Shown here: positions 17,388 through 25,145 of the stretch, in pieces
Position numbering within the stretch: the first letter of the stretch is position 1
Layout: each line of letters opens with the position of its first letter
Origin: Palsa-504 sp963753195
Lineage (GTDB): Bacteria; Actinomycetota; Actinomycetes; Streptosporangiales; Streptosporangiaceae
Direction of reading: 5' to 3'
Assembly (NCBI GenBank): GCA_963753195.1
Contig: CAVWBH010000009.1
Location: 868,001-932,000, forward strand
Length of the DNA stretch: 64,000 nt
Program-made: the position numbers and the translations under genes
The notes under the pieces: model-generated
What the model saw: only the letters and a program-made list of their open reading frames with translations
What the model was told of the DNA's origin: nothing
Database searches by the model: none

Positions 17388-17918
17388 TCACTGGCTGGGC
17401 ACCTCGAGCTCTTCGAGGAACCGGTCCACCATCCGGCTCTGCCGGGCCTCATCGGTCAGCGACTCGCCGACGATCCGGCTGGCCAGCTCGGTGGCCAGGG
17501 TGCCGACCTCGGCACGAAGCGCGGTGAGGGCCTGCTGCCGTTCGGCCTGGATCTGGGCCTGAGCGGCCTCGGTGACCCGGCGGGCTTCGGCCTGGGCCTG
17601 CTCGCGCATGTCGGCGATGATCTGCGCGCCCTGCTCCCTGGCCTCCTCGCGCAGCCGGGCCGATTCGTGCCTGGCCTCGTCCAGCTGCGTCCGGTACTGC
17701 TCGAGCAGCTGCCTGGCCTCGGCCTGCGCCTCCTCCGACCGGGCCAGGCCGCCCTCGATCTGCTCGGTGCGCTCGGTCAGCGTCTGCTGAATCCGGGGCA
17801 GGAGCAGCTTGGCCAGGACGCCGAACACCAGGACGAAGAGGATCGTGCCGATGATGAACTCCGGCCACGAGGGGAGCAGCGGGTTCGTCGACGCCGTGCT
17901 GTCAGCGAGGGGGATCAT
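17388..17918 (-). CDS. atpF: F1F0 ATP synthase subunit b
   Basis: A 176-residue b subunit: one membrane helix (EFIIGTILFVLVFGVLAKLLLP, about residues 20-41) and a long Ala/Glu/Arg-rich coiled coil forming the peripheral stalk. The frame extends upstream to 18020, but ATG 17918 (MIPLADSTASTNPL) gives the normal short N-terminus and lies 26 bases after the atpE stop. Confidence 0.93.
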   Translation of the reverse strand: MIPLADSTASTNPLLPSWPEFIIGTILFVLVFGVLAKLLLPRIQQTLTERTEQIEGGLARSEEAQAEARQLLEQYRTQLDEARHESARLREEAREQGAQIIADMREQAQAEARRVTEAAQAQIQAERQQALTALRAEVGTLATELASRIVGESLTDEARQSRMVDRFLEELEVPSQ

Positions 17919-17944
17919 CGTGCGCTCAATTCCTGGGCCGGGGG

Positions 17945-18196
17945 TCAGCTGTACTTGAAGATGAACGGAGCCACGAGGCCGATCAGGGCGAGGGCCTCGG
18001 TCAGGGAGAAGCCGATCCACATGTAGAGCGAGATACGGCCGGTGGCCTCAGGCTGCCGGGCCATGGCCTCGATCGCGTGGCCGAACACCAGGCCGATGCC
18101 GATGCCCGGGCCGATGGCGGCGAGACCGTAACCCACCGCGCCGATATTGATGTTCAGCGTCGTTCCGGTGGCGGCGAGGTTGGCGGCAAGTGACAT
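17945..18196 (-). CDS. atpE: F1F0 ATP synthase subunit c
   Basis: An 83-residue hairpin of two membrane helices, joined by the polar loop ARQPE (about 46-50). The first helix has the glycine-rich ring-packing stretch AAIGPGIGIGLVFG. The ion-carrying carboxylate is Glu67 in SLTEALALIG; no sodium-site residues are evident, so proton coupling is expected. Confidence 0.96.
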   Translation of the reverse strand: MSLAANLAATGTTLNINIGAVGYGLAAIGPGIGIGLVFGHAIEAMARQPEATGRISLYMWIGFSLTEALALIGLVAPFIFKYS

Positions 18197-18273
18197 TGAT
18201 TTGATTCCTTTACGTTGCGGCCCTGCTGGGCTTTCTTGACGAGGAACTTATGGTCGGTGAAATCGGGTACGGG

Positions 18274-19080
18274 TTAATGCGCTGGCTCCACGGAGCTGGC
18301 TATGTACGTGGCGGTCAGGGTGGTGAAGATAAAGGCCTGAAGCAGGGTAACCAGGGTCTCGAGCAGGAAGACGAAGACGGCCAGCGCAAACGAGCCCACG
18401 GCGTAGAGCAGCCCGACGGAAAGGGTCAGCAGGTACCACGACGCGATGGTGAAGATCGTCAGCAGCAGGTGCCCGGCGAACATGTTCCCGAAGAGCCGCA
18501 CCCCGAGGGTGAACGGCTGGAAGACAAAGAACCTGAGCAGCTCGACCGGGACCAGGATGATGTAGATCGGCCACGGCACGCCCGGCGGGATCATGTTCTT
18601 GAGGTAACCCCAGGGCCCCTGGTGCTTGACGCCCAGGTACAGGTAGAGGAAGTAGACGATGAACACCATCGGCCACACGAAGCCAATTCTGGAGGTGACC
18701 GGGAACTGGAAGATGGGGATCAGTTCCATCAGGTTCATGATGTAGATGAAAAAGAACAGCGACACCAGGAAGGGCAGGTAGGAATCGCCCCGCCGGCCCA
18801 GTGACGGGCGGAGGATCTGGTCCCGTACCAGCAGGATCGCCATCTCGCCCAGGTTCTGTACGCCGCGCGGCACCATCTTCGGCTTCCAGAACGCCGCCCA
18901 GAAGAACGCGATCACGGTGAGGGCAGCGATGATCGCGAGCAGCATCGGCTTGGTGAAGTGGAACGAGCCGATGCTGAAGAACGGCTTCCACTCGAAATCC
19001 TGCAACCCCGGGGCGGGGAACCCGCACCCGTTGAATATGTGGCACCCTCCGCCGGCCAGGACCCCGACGTCACCGGTCAC
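18274..19080 (-). CDS. atpB: F1F0 ATP synthase subunit a
   Basis: The 268-residue stator channel subunit with five to six membrane helices. Conserved helix GVRLFGNMFAGHLLL contains the essential Arg, and the final helix LETLVTLLQAFIFTTLTATYI is typical. I chose the GTG at 19080 (VTGDVGVLAGG), which overlaps the upstream gene by 11 bases; the frame is open to 19356 but that part is not conserved. Confidence 0.93.
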   Translation of the reverse strand: MTGDVGVLAGGGCHIFNGCGFPAPGLQDFEWKPFFSIGSFHFTKPMLLAIIAALTVIAFFWAAFWKPKMVPRGVQNLGEMAILLVRDQILRPSLGRRGDSYLPFLVSLFFFIYIMNLMELIPIFQFPVTSRIGFVWPMVFIVYFLYLYLGVKHQGPWGYLKNMIPPGVPWPIYIILVPVELLRFFVFQPFTLGVRLFGNMFAGHLLLTIFTIASWYLLTLSVGLLYAVGSFALAVFVFLLETLVTLLQAFIFTTLTATYIASSVEPAH

Positions 19081-19372
19081 CGGTAATCTCCTTCCGTGGC
19101 CGCTGCACCCTTGGCTGGGTGATCCGCTGCTGCCTGCCAAAGCGGTGGATGATGTAGCCGATCGAGATGCCCAGGCCGAGCAGCATGCCCAGCGGGAACA
19201 GCAGCGGGACATGCACGGCCCGGCCGATAAGCCAGCCGATGATGCCATAGGCCGCCATGCCGGCGAGCAGGTAGCTGAACACCGTCCAGCCCGTTTCCAG
19301 GCCCTGGGCCCGGCCCTGCGCCGCGGCCTGCTTCTGCGCGCGGGCGGCGGCTTCATTGCCGTAGTCGCTCAT
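19070..19372 (-). CDS. AtpZ/AtpI-like small membrane protein
   Basis: A 100-residue protein with two membrane helices (about 29-48 and 55-75; GWTVFSYLLAGMAAYGIIGWLIG, then LLFPLGMLLGLGISIGYIIH), matching the AtpZ/AtpI family found before atpB in many operons. Such proteins have been linked to c-ring assembly or ion supply; the function here is inferred from position. Overlaps atpB by 11 bases. Confidence 0.82.
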   Translation of the reverse strand: MSDYGNEAAARAQKQAAAQGRAQGLETGWTVFSYLLAGMAAYGIIGWLIGRAVHVPLLFPLGMLLGLGISIGYIIHRFGRQQRITQPRVQRPRKEITGDR

Positions 19373-19373
19373 G

Positions 19374-19805
19374 TCATCTGCCTCGCCGCGCCGCTGGCTG
19401 CCGTGGCTGCTGCTCCGGCTCGACGTAGAGCATCTTGATCTTGACCGCCGTGATGACCTGCGCGGCGCTCCAGACCAGGATGCAGCCGATGGCGGTGAAG
19501 CCGAGGGCTCGGTCGCTGAACGCGGTGATCCCGTGAAGCATGGAGACCACGACGGCCAGGACCACGATCTTGACCACGTAGGTGACCATCGCGGCCACCA
19601 TCATGGCCTGCGGGCTGATCCGTGCGGCCCGCCCCACGACCAGCACGCTGATGCCGAAGAACACGGCGACGAGCCCGACCCCGATCAGTGCCCCGTACAG
19701 CCCCTTGACGCCGGCCAGCGCGGCGCTCACCGCCACCATGACGACGGCCGCGGCGGCCGTTATCGCTCCGGCGCGCCGGATGATGATGGCGTATTTCGCC
19801 AGCAT
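19374..19805 (-). CDS. ATP synthase I-like four-helix membrane protein
   Basis: A 143-residue protein with four hydrophobic segments (about residues 10-30, 35-57, 68-92 and 100-122) ending in a Gln/Pro/Arg-rich cytoplasmic tail. Likely first gene of the atp operon, one base before the AtpZ-like gene. Resembles the hypothetical actinobacterial AtpI-type protein. Start MLAKYAIIIRR (19805) is preferred; the frame is open to 19862. Confidence 0.78.
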   Translation of the reverse strand: MLAKYAIIIRRAGAITAAAAVVMVAVSAALAGVKGLYGALIGVGLVAVFFGISVLVVGRAARISPQAMMVAAMVTYVVKIVVLAVVVSMLHGITAFSDRALGFTAIGCILVWSAAQVITAVKIKMLYVEPEQQPRQPAARRGR

Positions 19806-20176
19806 TACATGGCTCCAAAGAAGTCGACGGCAGCTGGGCGGCTGCGAAGGTGTACCCCGCATTCCGCCCGGGAGCCGGTCATCGCGCCGAAGGGTCGTCG
19901 GCGCGGGATTCCGGTCAGGTTAACGAAACGTATCACGGGCCTCTGCTTTGCCGAAGAGGGGCTGCTCGTGAAAGATATCACAAAGTACTTGACCCTGTCT
20001 TTACCTGACCGGGCACAAGTTATGACCAACCTTCGGCGCGGTTCACGGCCCCTGCGATCACCCGGCCAGCGCAGCGGCCGACCGGCGGGGCCCGGCACCG
20101 GAGGCCGACATGGAGATCCGCAAAGGGATAGTAAAGGCTTGGCAACCGAGGGTGGTGAGGGCCGGAAATGCCGCCG
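19806..20176. other. 371-bp region upstream of the atp operon
   Basis: Between the wecA stop and the first atp gene, both on the minus strand. The only recognisable site is a Crp/GlxR-like palindrome at 19967-19982. No convincing -10/-35 pair could be fixed and no gene is supported. AT-richer than surrounding coding DNA around 19920-20010, as expected for a promoter region. Confidence 0.6.
19967..19982. promoter_or_regulatory. Crp/GlxR-like binding site upstream of the atp operon
   Basis: CGTGA-N6-TCACA, close to the TGTGA-N6-TCACA palindrome bound by Crp-family regulators of actinobacteria (Crp, GlxR). It lies about 160 bases upstream of the first atp-operon start codon, a position compatible with control of the ATP synthase genes by cAMP or another Crp-type signal. 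Single half-site mismatch; no experimental support here. Confidence 0.5.
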
Positions 20177-21736
20177 TTACCTGGGATGTACGTCCGGGTG
20201 CTGCGGGGCGGCGAGCGGGTCGGGGCTGCGGCGGAGGCGGGCGTTGCCCGGGAGGCCGTTAGCCGGGCGGCCGGAACCACGCGGGTCGGTCGGCGCGAAG
20301 GAATCCACGGCATCGGCGCCGGGCAGGCGGCCGGCGCGGGGCAGCTGGTCGCCGGTCAACGGAGCGGCCGCGGGGAACGGGGCAGCAGCCGGGGGAAACG
20401 GCGGCGGGCCCGCCGGAGCAGCGGTACCGCCGACGGCTCCGGGCGCCGGGGGCGCGGCTGGCGCGGCGGTTACTGGGGGCGCGGGCGGCGCGCCGATCAC
20501 CGGAGGCGCGGCTGGGCCGCCGGTTACCGGGGCGGCGGCCAGGGCAGCGCCCCGGGCGGCGGCCATGGCGGACCGCCTGGGAGCGTTGGCCTGGGCGGGG
20601 CGGTGCCGGGCCAGCAGCCGCCAGGGACGCAGCCGCGGGGTGGTGACGGGCAGCAGGGTGAGGACCGCGACCACGGTCGCGGCTTCGAACACGACCAGGC
20701 GGGTTCGTACCACCGACAGCGAGACGACCGTGACCGAGAACAGCGCCGCCCACAGGTACATGATCAGCACGCTCTGCCGGTAGGAATGGCCGATGTTGAG
20801 CACCCGGTGGTGCAGGTGCTGCCGGTCGGCGGCCATCAGCGGCTTGCCCGCCCGGGCGCGGCGGATGATGGCGAACATCAGGTCGGCGTACGGGATGACG
20901 AAGATCGCGGCGGGCACCAGCAGCGGGAGGAAGGTCGGGAACCGGTCCAGGGTGTGGGTGTGGCCGTAGTTGGTCAGCAGGGCCGGGTCGAGGGACGCGG
21001 TGCTCGAGATCGGCCCGTAGGCCAGCATCAGGCCGAGCAGCATCGCGCCGATGTCGCCCATGAAGATCCGGGCCGGGTAGAAGTTGTGCGGCAGGAACCC
21101 CAGGCACATGCCGGCCAGCAGCGCCGAGGACACCGCGGGCAGCGACTGGGAGGTGTTCCCGATGGTCTTGATGAGCGTATAGGAGTACACCAGGAACGAC
21201 AGCGCGGCGACGGCCGTGATCCCGGCGGCCAGGCCGTCCAGGCCGTCGATGAAGTTGATCGCGTTGATGGTGACCACGACGAGCAAGATGGTGAGCGTCA
21301 GGCTCAGGTCGGGCTCGAGGGAGAACACGCCGCCGCTCGGCATCGGCAGCCAGGGCAGCGACTGGCCGCTCCAGACCAGGATTCCGGCCGCCGCCACCTG
21401 CCCGGCCAGCTTGCTGATCGCGGACAGGCCCCACCGGTCGTCGATGAACCCGACCACCACCACGAGCGCGCCGGCCAGCAGCAGCCCGGCGGCGGTCTTC
21501 GACCCCGCGACCTGGAAGGGATCCTGCAGGAAGCTCAGCCGACTGGCCACGATCAGCCCCGCGACGAGGCCGCCGTACATGGCCAGGCCGCCGAGCAGCG
21601 GCGTCGGCTCAGTATGAGTGTCCCGGGCCCGGGGCTCGTGGACGGCCCGCGTCTTTATCGCCACGCGCCGCGCCAGCGGCGTGAGCAGGTAGGTCACCCC
21701 GGCGGTGACGAGCAGGACGAGGACGTACTCGCGCAT
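20177..21736 (-). CDS. wecA: MraY/WecA-family undecaprenyl(decaprenyl)-phosphate sugar-1-phosphate transferase
   Basis: A 519-residue polytopic transferase that moves GlcNAc-1-phosphate (or a related sugar phosphate) from UDP-sugar to a polyprenyl phosphate, initiating wall glycopolymer synthesis. Conserved motifs: DDRWGLS (Mg-binding Asp pair, about 130), NFIDGLDGLAAG (about 180), FMGDIGAMLLG (about 250) and the His-rich HLHHRVLNIGHS (about 335). About ten membrane segments to residue 400, followed by a low-complexity Ala/Pro/Gly tail (about 400-500) not present in shorter homologues. WecA rather than MraY because of the HLHHR motif and the absence of cell-division neighbours. Confidence 0.88.
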   Translation of the reverse strand: MREYVLVLLVTAGVTYLLTPLARRVAIKTRAVHEPRARDTHTEPTPLLGGLAMYGGLVAGLIVASRLSFLQDPFQVAGSKTAAGLLLAGALVVVVGFIDDRWGLSAISKLAGQVAAAGILVWSGQSLPWLPMPSGGVFSLEPDLSLTLTILLVVVTINAINFIDGLDGLAAGITAVAALSFLVYSYTLIKTIGNTSQSLPAVSSALLAGMCLGFLPHNFYPARIFMGDIGAMLLGLMLAYGPISSTASLDPALLTNYGHTHTLDRFPTFLPLLVPAAIFVIPYADLMFAIIRRARAGKPLMAADRQHLHHRVLNIGHSYRQSVLIMYLWAALFSVTVVSLSVVRTRLVVFEAATVVAVLTLLPVTTPRLRPWRLLARHRPAQANAPRRSAMAAARGAALAAAPVTGGPAAPPVIGAPPAPPVTAAPAAPPAPGAVGGTAAPAGPPPFPPAAAPFPAAAPLTGDQLPRAGRLPGADAVDSFAPTDPRGSGRPANGLPGNARLRRSPDPLAAPQHPDVHPR

Positions 21737-21960
21737 GCCGCCTCAGCGGAACGGGATCGGGTCGGCCTTCATCGGGATCGCAGCGCGGACACCCCAGCCT
21801 GCAGGCGGGGAGGAAACGCCGCCCCCTCCTTCCGAAGATGTCACGATGGCGCGCAACGCGGTCAACGGCGCACCTCAGCCGTTACTCCAATCAGCGTAGT
21901 GGCCGGAATCCCCGCACTTTACGCGCGGCGGACGCCGGTACCGCCACTTTATGCCACCGT

Positions 21961-22719
21961 TTAGCCGGCCGGCGGCCGCTCGCCGGCCGGCGCGCCGTCC
22001 GGGCCCGGGCCGCCCGCCATCGGATGCGGCGCCGCGGGCTTGAACCCGGCGGCACCGGGCGCCGCGGCGAGCCGCTCGTCGTCGGCGATGACCGACGCCA
22101 CCGTGCGCAGCCGGTCCACGGAGACCGCCCCGGCGCGCAGCAGCGTCGGGACCGCCCCGGTCAGGTCGAGGATGGTCGAGGGGATACTGTCATGGCACGG
22201 GCCGCCGTCGAGATACACCGAGACCGCCTCGCCGAGCTGCCGCTGCGCCTCGTCCGCGGTGGTGGCGGGGGGCTGGCCGGTGCGGTTGGCGCTGGACACC
22301 GCGAGCGGCCCGGTCTGCTTCAGCAGATCGAGCGCGACCGGATGCAGCGGCATCCGCAGCGCCACCGTGCCCTTGGTCTCGCCCAGGTCCCACAGCAGCG
22401 TCGGGCTGACCCGGAAGATCAGGGTCAGCGCGCCCGGCCAGAACTCGTCGATCAGGTCCTGCCCGAACGGCCCGAGGTCGTCGGCCAGCGCCGCCGCGGC
22501 CCGCGCGGTGCCGACGAGCACGGGCGAGGGCATGTTCCGGCCGCGGCCCTTGGAGGCCAGCATGGTGGTGACGGCCGCGGGAGTGAACGCGTCGGCGCCG
22601 ACGCCGTACACCGTGTCGGTCGGCAGCACGATCAGCTCGCCCGCCTGGGCCGCCGCGACGCCGGCGTCGATCCCCGCGGCCCGCTCAGCCGGGTTCCGGC
22701 AGTCGTACCGTGTGCTCAT
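21961..22719 (-). CDS. tsaC: Threonylcarbamoyl-AMP synthase
   Basis: TsaC/Sua5/YwlC-type enzyme making threonylcarbamoyl-AMP from Thr, bicarbonate and ATP for the t6A37 tRNA modification. The YrdC core is clear: LIVLPTDTVYGVGADAF near residues 29-45, KGRGRNMP, FWPGALTLIF, and SSANRTGQPPATTADEA near 140. Length 252 with a Pro/Gly-rich C-terminal tail after residue 215. The start MSTRYDCRNP (22719) lies inside the prmC 3' end (35-base overlap), the usual prmC-tsaC coupling. Confidence 0.93.
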   Translation of the reverse strand: MSTRYDCRNPAERAAGIDAGVAAAQAGELIVLPTDTVYGVGADAFTPAAVTTMLASKGRGRNMPSPVLVGTARAAAALADDLGPFGQDLIDEFWPGALTLIFRVSPTLLWDLGETKGTVALRMPLHPVALDLLKQTGPLAVSSANRTGQPPATTADEAQRQLGEAVSVYLDGGPCHDSIPSTILDLTGAVPTLLRAGAVSVDRLRTVASVIADDERLAAAPGAAGFKPAAPHPMAGGPGPDGAPAGERPPAG

Positions 22720-23602
22720 AAGTGGATAACGCTCCTTCACCCAGGGCCCAGGCCGCCGTGACGAAACGGTCCCGCCCGGCCAGGTCCTTGTTGTTTCTGG
22801 TGTCCCGCCAGCCGGACTCCTCCGGGAACACCCAGTACACCGCGGCGCCCTGCTGCGAGCCGTGCTCCACGGCGACCAGGCCGCCGGGGCGCAGCAGCCG
22901 CCGGGCGGTGCGTTCCAGGGCGCGGATGGCGCCCAGCCCGTCCGCGCCGCTCCACAGCGCGGCGGGCGGGTCGTACTCGCCGACCTCGGGCTCGACATAC
23001 GCTCCCACCGGGATGTACGGCGGGTTGCTGATCACGAGCTCAACCGTACCGTCCAGATCGCGCAGCGCGTCGCCGAAGTCACCGGCGTGCAGCATGACCC
23101 GCCCCGCGGTGTACGGGGCGCTCTGCACGTAGCTGGTGATGTTCCGCTCGGCCCAGGCACGCGCCAGCGGGTCGGCCTCGACCGCGTGCACCCGGGCCCG
23201 CGGCACTTCCTGGGCGATGGCCAGCGCGATGGCTCCGGATCCGGTGCCCAGGTCGGCCACGACGGGCTCGGCGACGTCCATCTCGCGGAGCCGGTCGATG
23301 GCCCAGCCCGTCATCACCTCGGTCTCCGGCCGGGGCACGAACACGCCCGGCCCCACTTCGAGCTCGAGGTAACGGAAGTGGGCCTGGCCGGTGATGTGCT
23401 GCAGCGGCTCGCGCGCGGCCCGGCGGGCGATATCCGACCAGAACCGCGCGTCGAAGGCCGAATCGGGCACCGTGTGCAGCTCGCCGCGCCGGACGTGGTG
23501 CACGCTGGCCGCGATCAGCTCGGCGTCGGTGCGGGGAGATTCCACTCCGGCCTCGGCCAGCCGCGCCGCGGCCAGCGCCACCTCATCAAGCAGCAGGCTC
23601 AT
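22685..23602 (-). CDS. prmC: Peptide chain release factor N5-glutamine methyltransferase
   Basis: PrmC (HemK) methylates the Gln of the GGQ motif of release factors. A 305-residue product with N-terminal helical domain (LLLDEVALAAARLAEAGVESPRTDAELI), AdoMet motif VVADLGTGSGAIALAIA and the catalytic NPPYIP (about 190). The C-terminal 35 residues beyond the usual end (GWRDTRNNKDLAGRDRFV) are conserved in fold families and intact. Start MSLLLDE overlaps prfA by 17 bases; GTPG HDE codons of prfA encode its ribosome site. One codon further up (23605) is an alternative Met. Confidence 0.93.
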   Translation of the reverse strand: MSLLLDEVALAAARLAEAGVESPRTDAELIAASVHHVRRGELHTVPDSAFDARFWSDIARRAAREPLQHITGQAHFRYLELEVGPGVFVPRPETEVMTGWAIDRLREMDVAEPVVADLGTGSGAIALAIAQEVPRARVHAVEADPLARAWAERNITSYVQSAPYTAGRVMLHAGDFGDALRDLDGTVELVISNPPYIPVGAYVEPEVGEYDPPAALWSGADGLGAIRALERTARRLLRPGGLVAVEHGSQQGAAVYWVFPEESGWRDTRNNKDLAGRDRFVTAAWALGEGALSTYEHTVRLPEPG

Positions 23603-24668
23603 CATGGCCGGGCGTCCCCGGGTCCAGCTTCGCGGCCAGGTCCGCGGCCGCCAGGGCGTCGACCACCGCGTCGAGGTCGCCGTCGATGACCTGGTCCAGG
23701 TTGTAGGCCTTGAAGCCCACCCGGTGATCGGAGATCCGGTTCTCCGGGAAGTTGTAGGTGCGGACCCGCTCCGACCGGTCCACGGTCCGGACCTGACTGC
23801 GCCGCTCGGCGCTGGCCTTCGCGTCGGCGTCGGCCTCGGCCTGGGCCAGCAGCCGGGCCCGCAGGACACGCAGGGCCTGCTCCTTGTTCTGCAGCTGGCT
23901 CTTCTCGTTCTGGCAGGACACCACGATGCCGGTCGGCAGGTGGGTGATCCGCACCGCCGAGTCGGTGGTGTTCACGCTCTGGCCACCCGGGCCGGAGGAC
24001 CGGAACACGTCGACCTTGAGGTCGTTGTCGTTGATCTGCACCTCGACCGGCTCGGCCTCGGGTGCGACCAGGACACCGGCGGCGGAGGTATGGATGCGGC
24101 CCTGGGACTCGGTCACCGGGACGCGCTGCACGCGGTGCACGCCGCCCTCGTACTTCAGCCGGGACCAGGCCCCATCGGCGCCCTTGCCCTTGACCGCGAC
24201 GGTGGCATCCTTGACGCCGCCTAGGCCAGTGGTGGTCGAATCCAGGATCTCGGTCTTCCAGCCGCGCCGTTCGGCATAACGCTGGTACATCCGCAGCAGG
24301 TCGCCGGCGAACAGGGCGGACTCCTCGCCACCCTCGCCCGCCTTGACCTCCAGGATGATGTCCCGCCGGTCGTTCGGGTCGCGGGGCACGAGCAGCCTGC
24401 GCAGCTCGGCCTCGAGTTCCTCGCGGCGGGCGGCGAGCTGCGCCGCCTCCGCCGCGAACGACGAATCCTCCGGGGCCAGCTCACGCGCGGCCTGCTCGTC
24501 CGCGGAGGTCCGCTGCCAGTCCTGGTACGCGTGCACGATCGGGGTCAGCTCGGCGTAGCGGCGGCCCAGCGTGCGCGCCTTGTCCTGGTCTGAGTGCACG
24601 CCAGGGTCGGCGAGCGCGTGCTCGAGCTCCGCGTGCTCGCTGACCAGGTCTGCCAGCCGGTCGAACAC
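23586..24668 (-). CDS. prfA: Peptide chain release factor 1
   Basis: RF1 reads UAA and UAG. The 360-residue protein has the peptidyl-hydrolysis motif GGQSVNTTDSAVRITHLPTG (GGQ about 229-231), the stop-codon-recognition tripeptide of RF1 within domain 2 (the region HRVQRVPVTESQGRIHTSAAGV, where PVT corresponds to the RF1 PxT motif), and ARLLAQAEADADAKASAERRSQV. Its substrate relationship with the adjacent prmC product explains the operon. Starts at GTG. Confidence 0.95.
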   Translation of the reverse strand: MFDRLADLVSEHAELEHALADPGVHSDQDKARTLGRRYAELTPIVHAYQDWQRTSADEQAARELAPEDSSFAAEAAQLAARREELEAELRRLLVPRDPNDRRDIILEVKAGEGGEESALFAGDLLRMYQRYAERRGWKTEILDSTTTGLGGVKDATVAVKGKGADGAWSRLKYEGGVHRVQRVPVTESQGRIHTSAAGVLVAPEAEPVEVQINDNDLKVDVFRSSGPGGQSVNTTDSAVRITHLPTGIVVSCQNEKSQLQNKEQALRVLRARLLAQAEADADAKASAERRSQVRTVDRSERVRTYNFPENRISDHRVGFKAYNLDQVIDGDLDAVVDALAAADLAAKLDPGTPGHDEPAA

Positions 24669-24793
24669 CTGAAGCCTCTCTAACGTGTATTACTCGCGTC
24701 TTGCTCGCGGCTTGCTTGCGCGGGCTGGCCGCCGGTCGGCGCCAGGACGCGGCAGAGCCGAGGCCCGGGGAACGGACCTCGGCTCGGCGGGGG

Positions 24794-25015
24794 TTACTTC
24801 TTGCCGGAAGCGGCCTTGCCGAAGCGCCGCTCGAACCTGGCGACGCGGCCGCCGGTGTCCAGGATCTTCTGCTTGCCCGTGTAGAACGGGTGGCAGGCCG
24901 AGCAGACATCGGCGTGGATCGTCCCGCCGGGAGCGGTGCTCCGGGTGGTGAACGTGTTCCCGCAGCTACAGGTCACCGTGGTGGTGTCGTACTGGGGGTG
25001 GATTTCAGACTTCAT
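24794..25015 (-). CDS. rpmE: Ribosomal protein L31, zinc-binding type
   Basis: A 73-residue L31 with the four zinc-binding cysteines intact (TCSCGN and VCSACH), the C+ form used under zinc sufficiency, in contrast to the C- paralogue induced on zinc starvation. MKSEIHPQYD is the normal N-terminus; the ATG at 25015 has a GGAG ribosome site, and an in-frame TTG two codons upstream is less likely. Confidence 0.95.
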   Translation of the reverse strand: MKSEIHPQYDTTTVTCSCGNTFTTRSTAPGGTIHADVCSACHPFYTGKQKILDTGGRVARFERRFGKAASGKK

Positions 25016-25145
25016 GGACAACTCCTGCCTGGAACGGTCGCCGGGTCGCCCTCAGGCGTGAACCGGTACCGCATGGTTTCGGCTTTCTAGTGTGCCAGAC
25101 CGTGAAACACATTTCCCTGACCTGGCATTCCCCGGGCTAGCAGCG

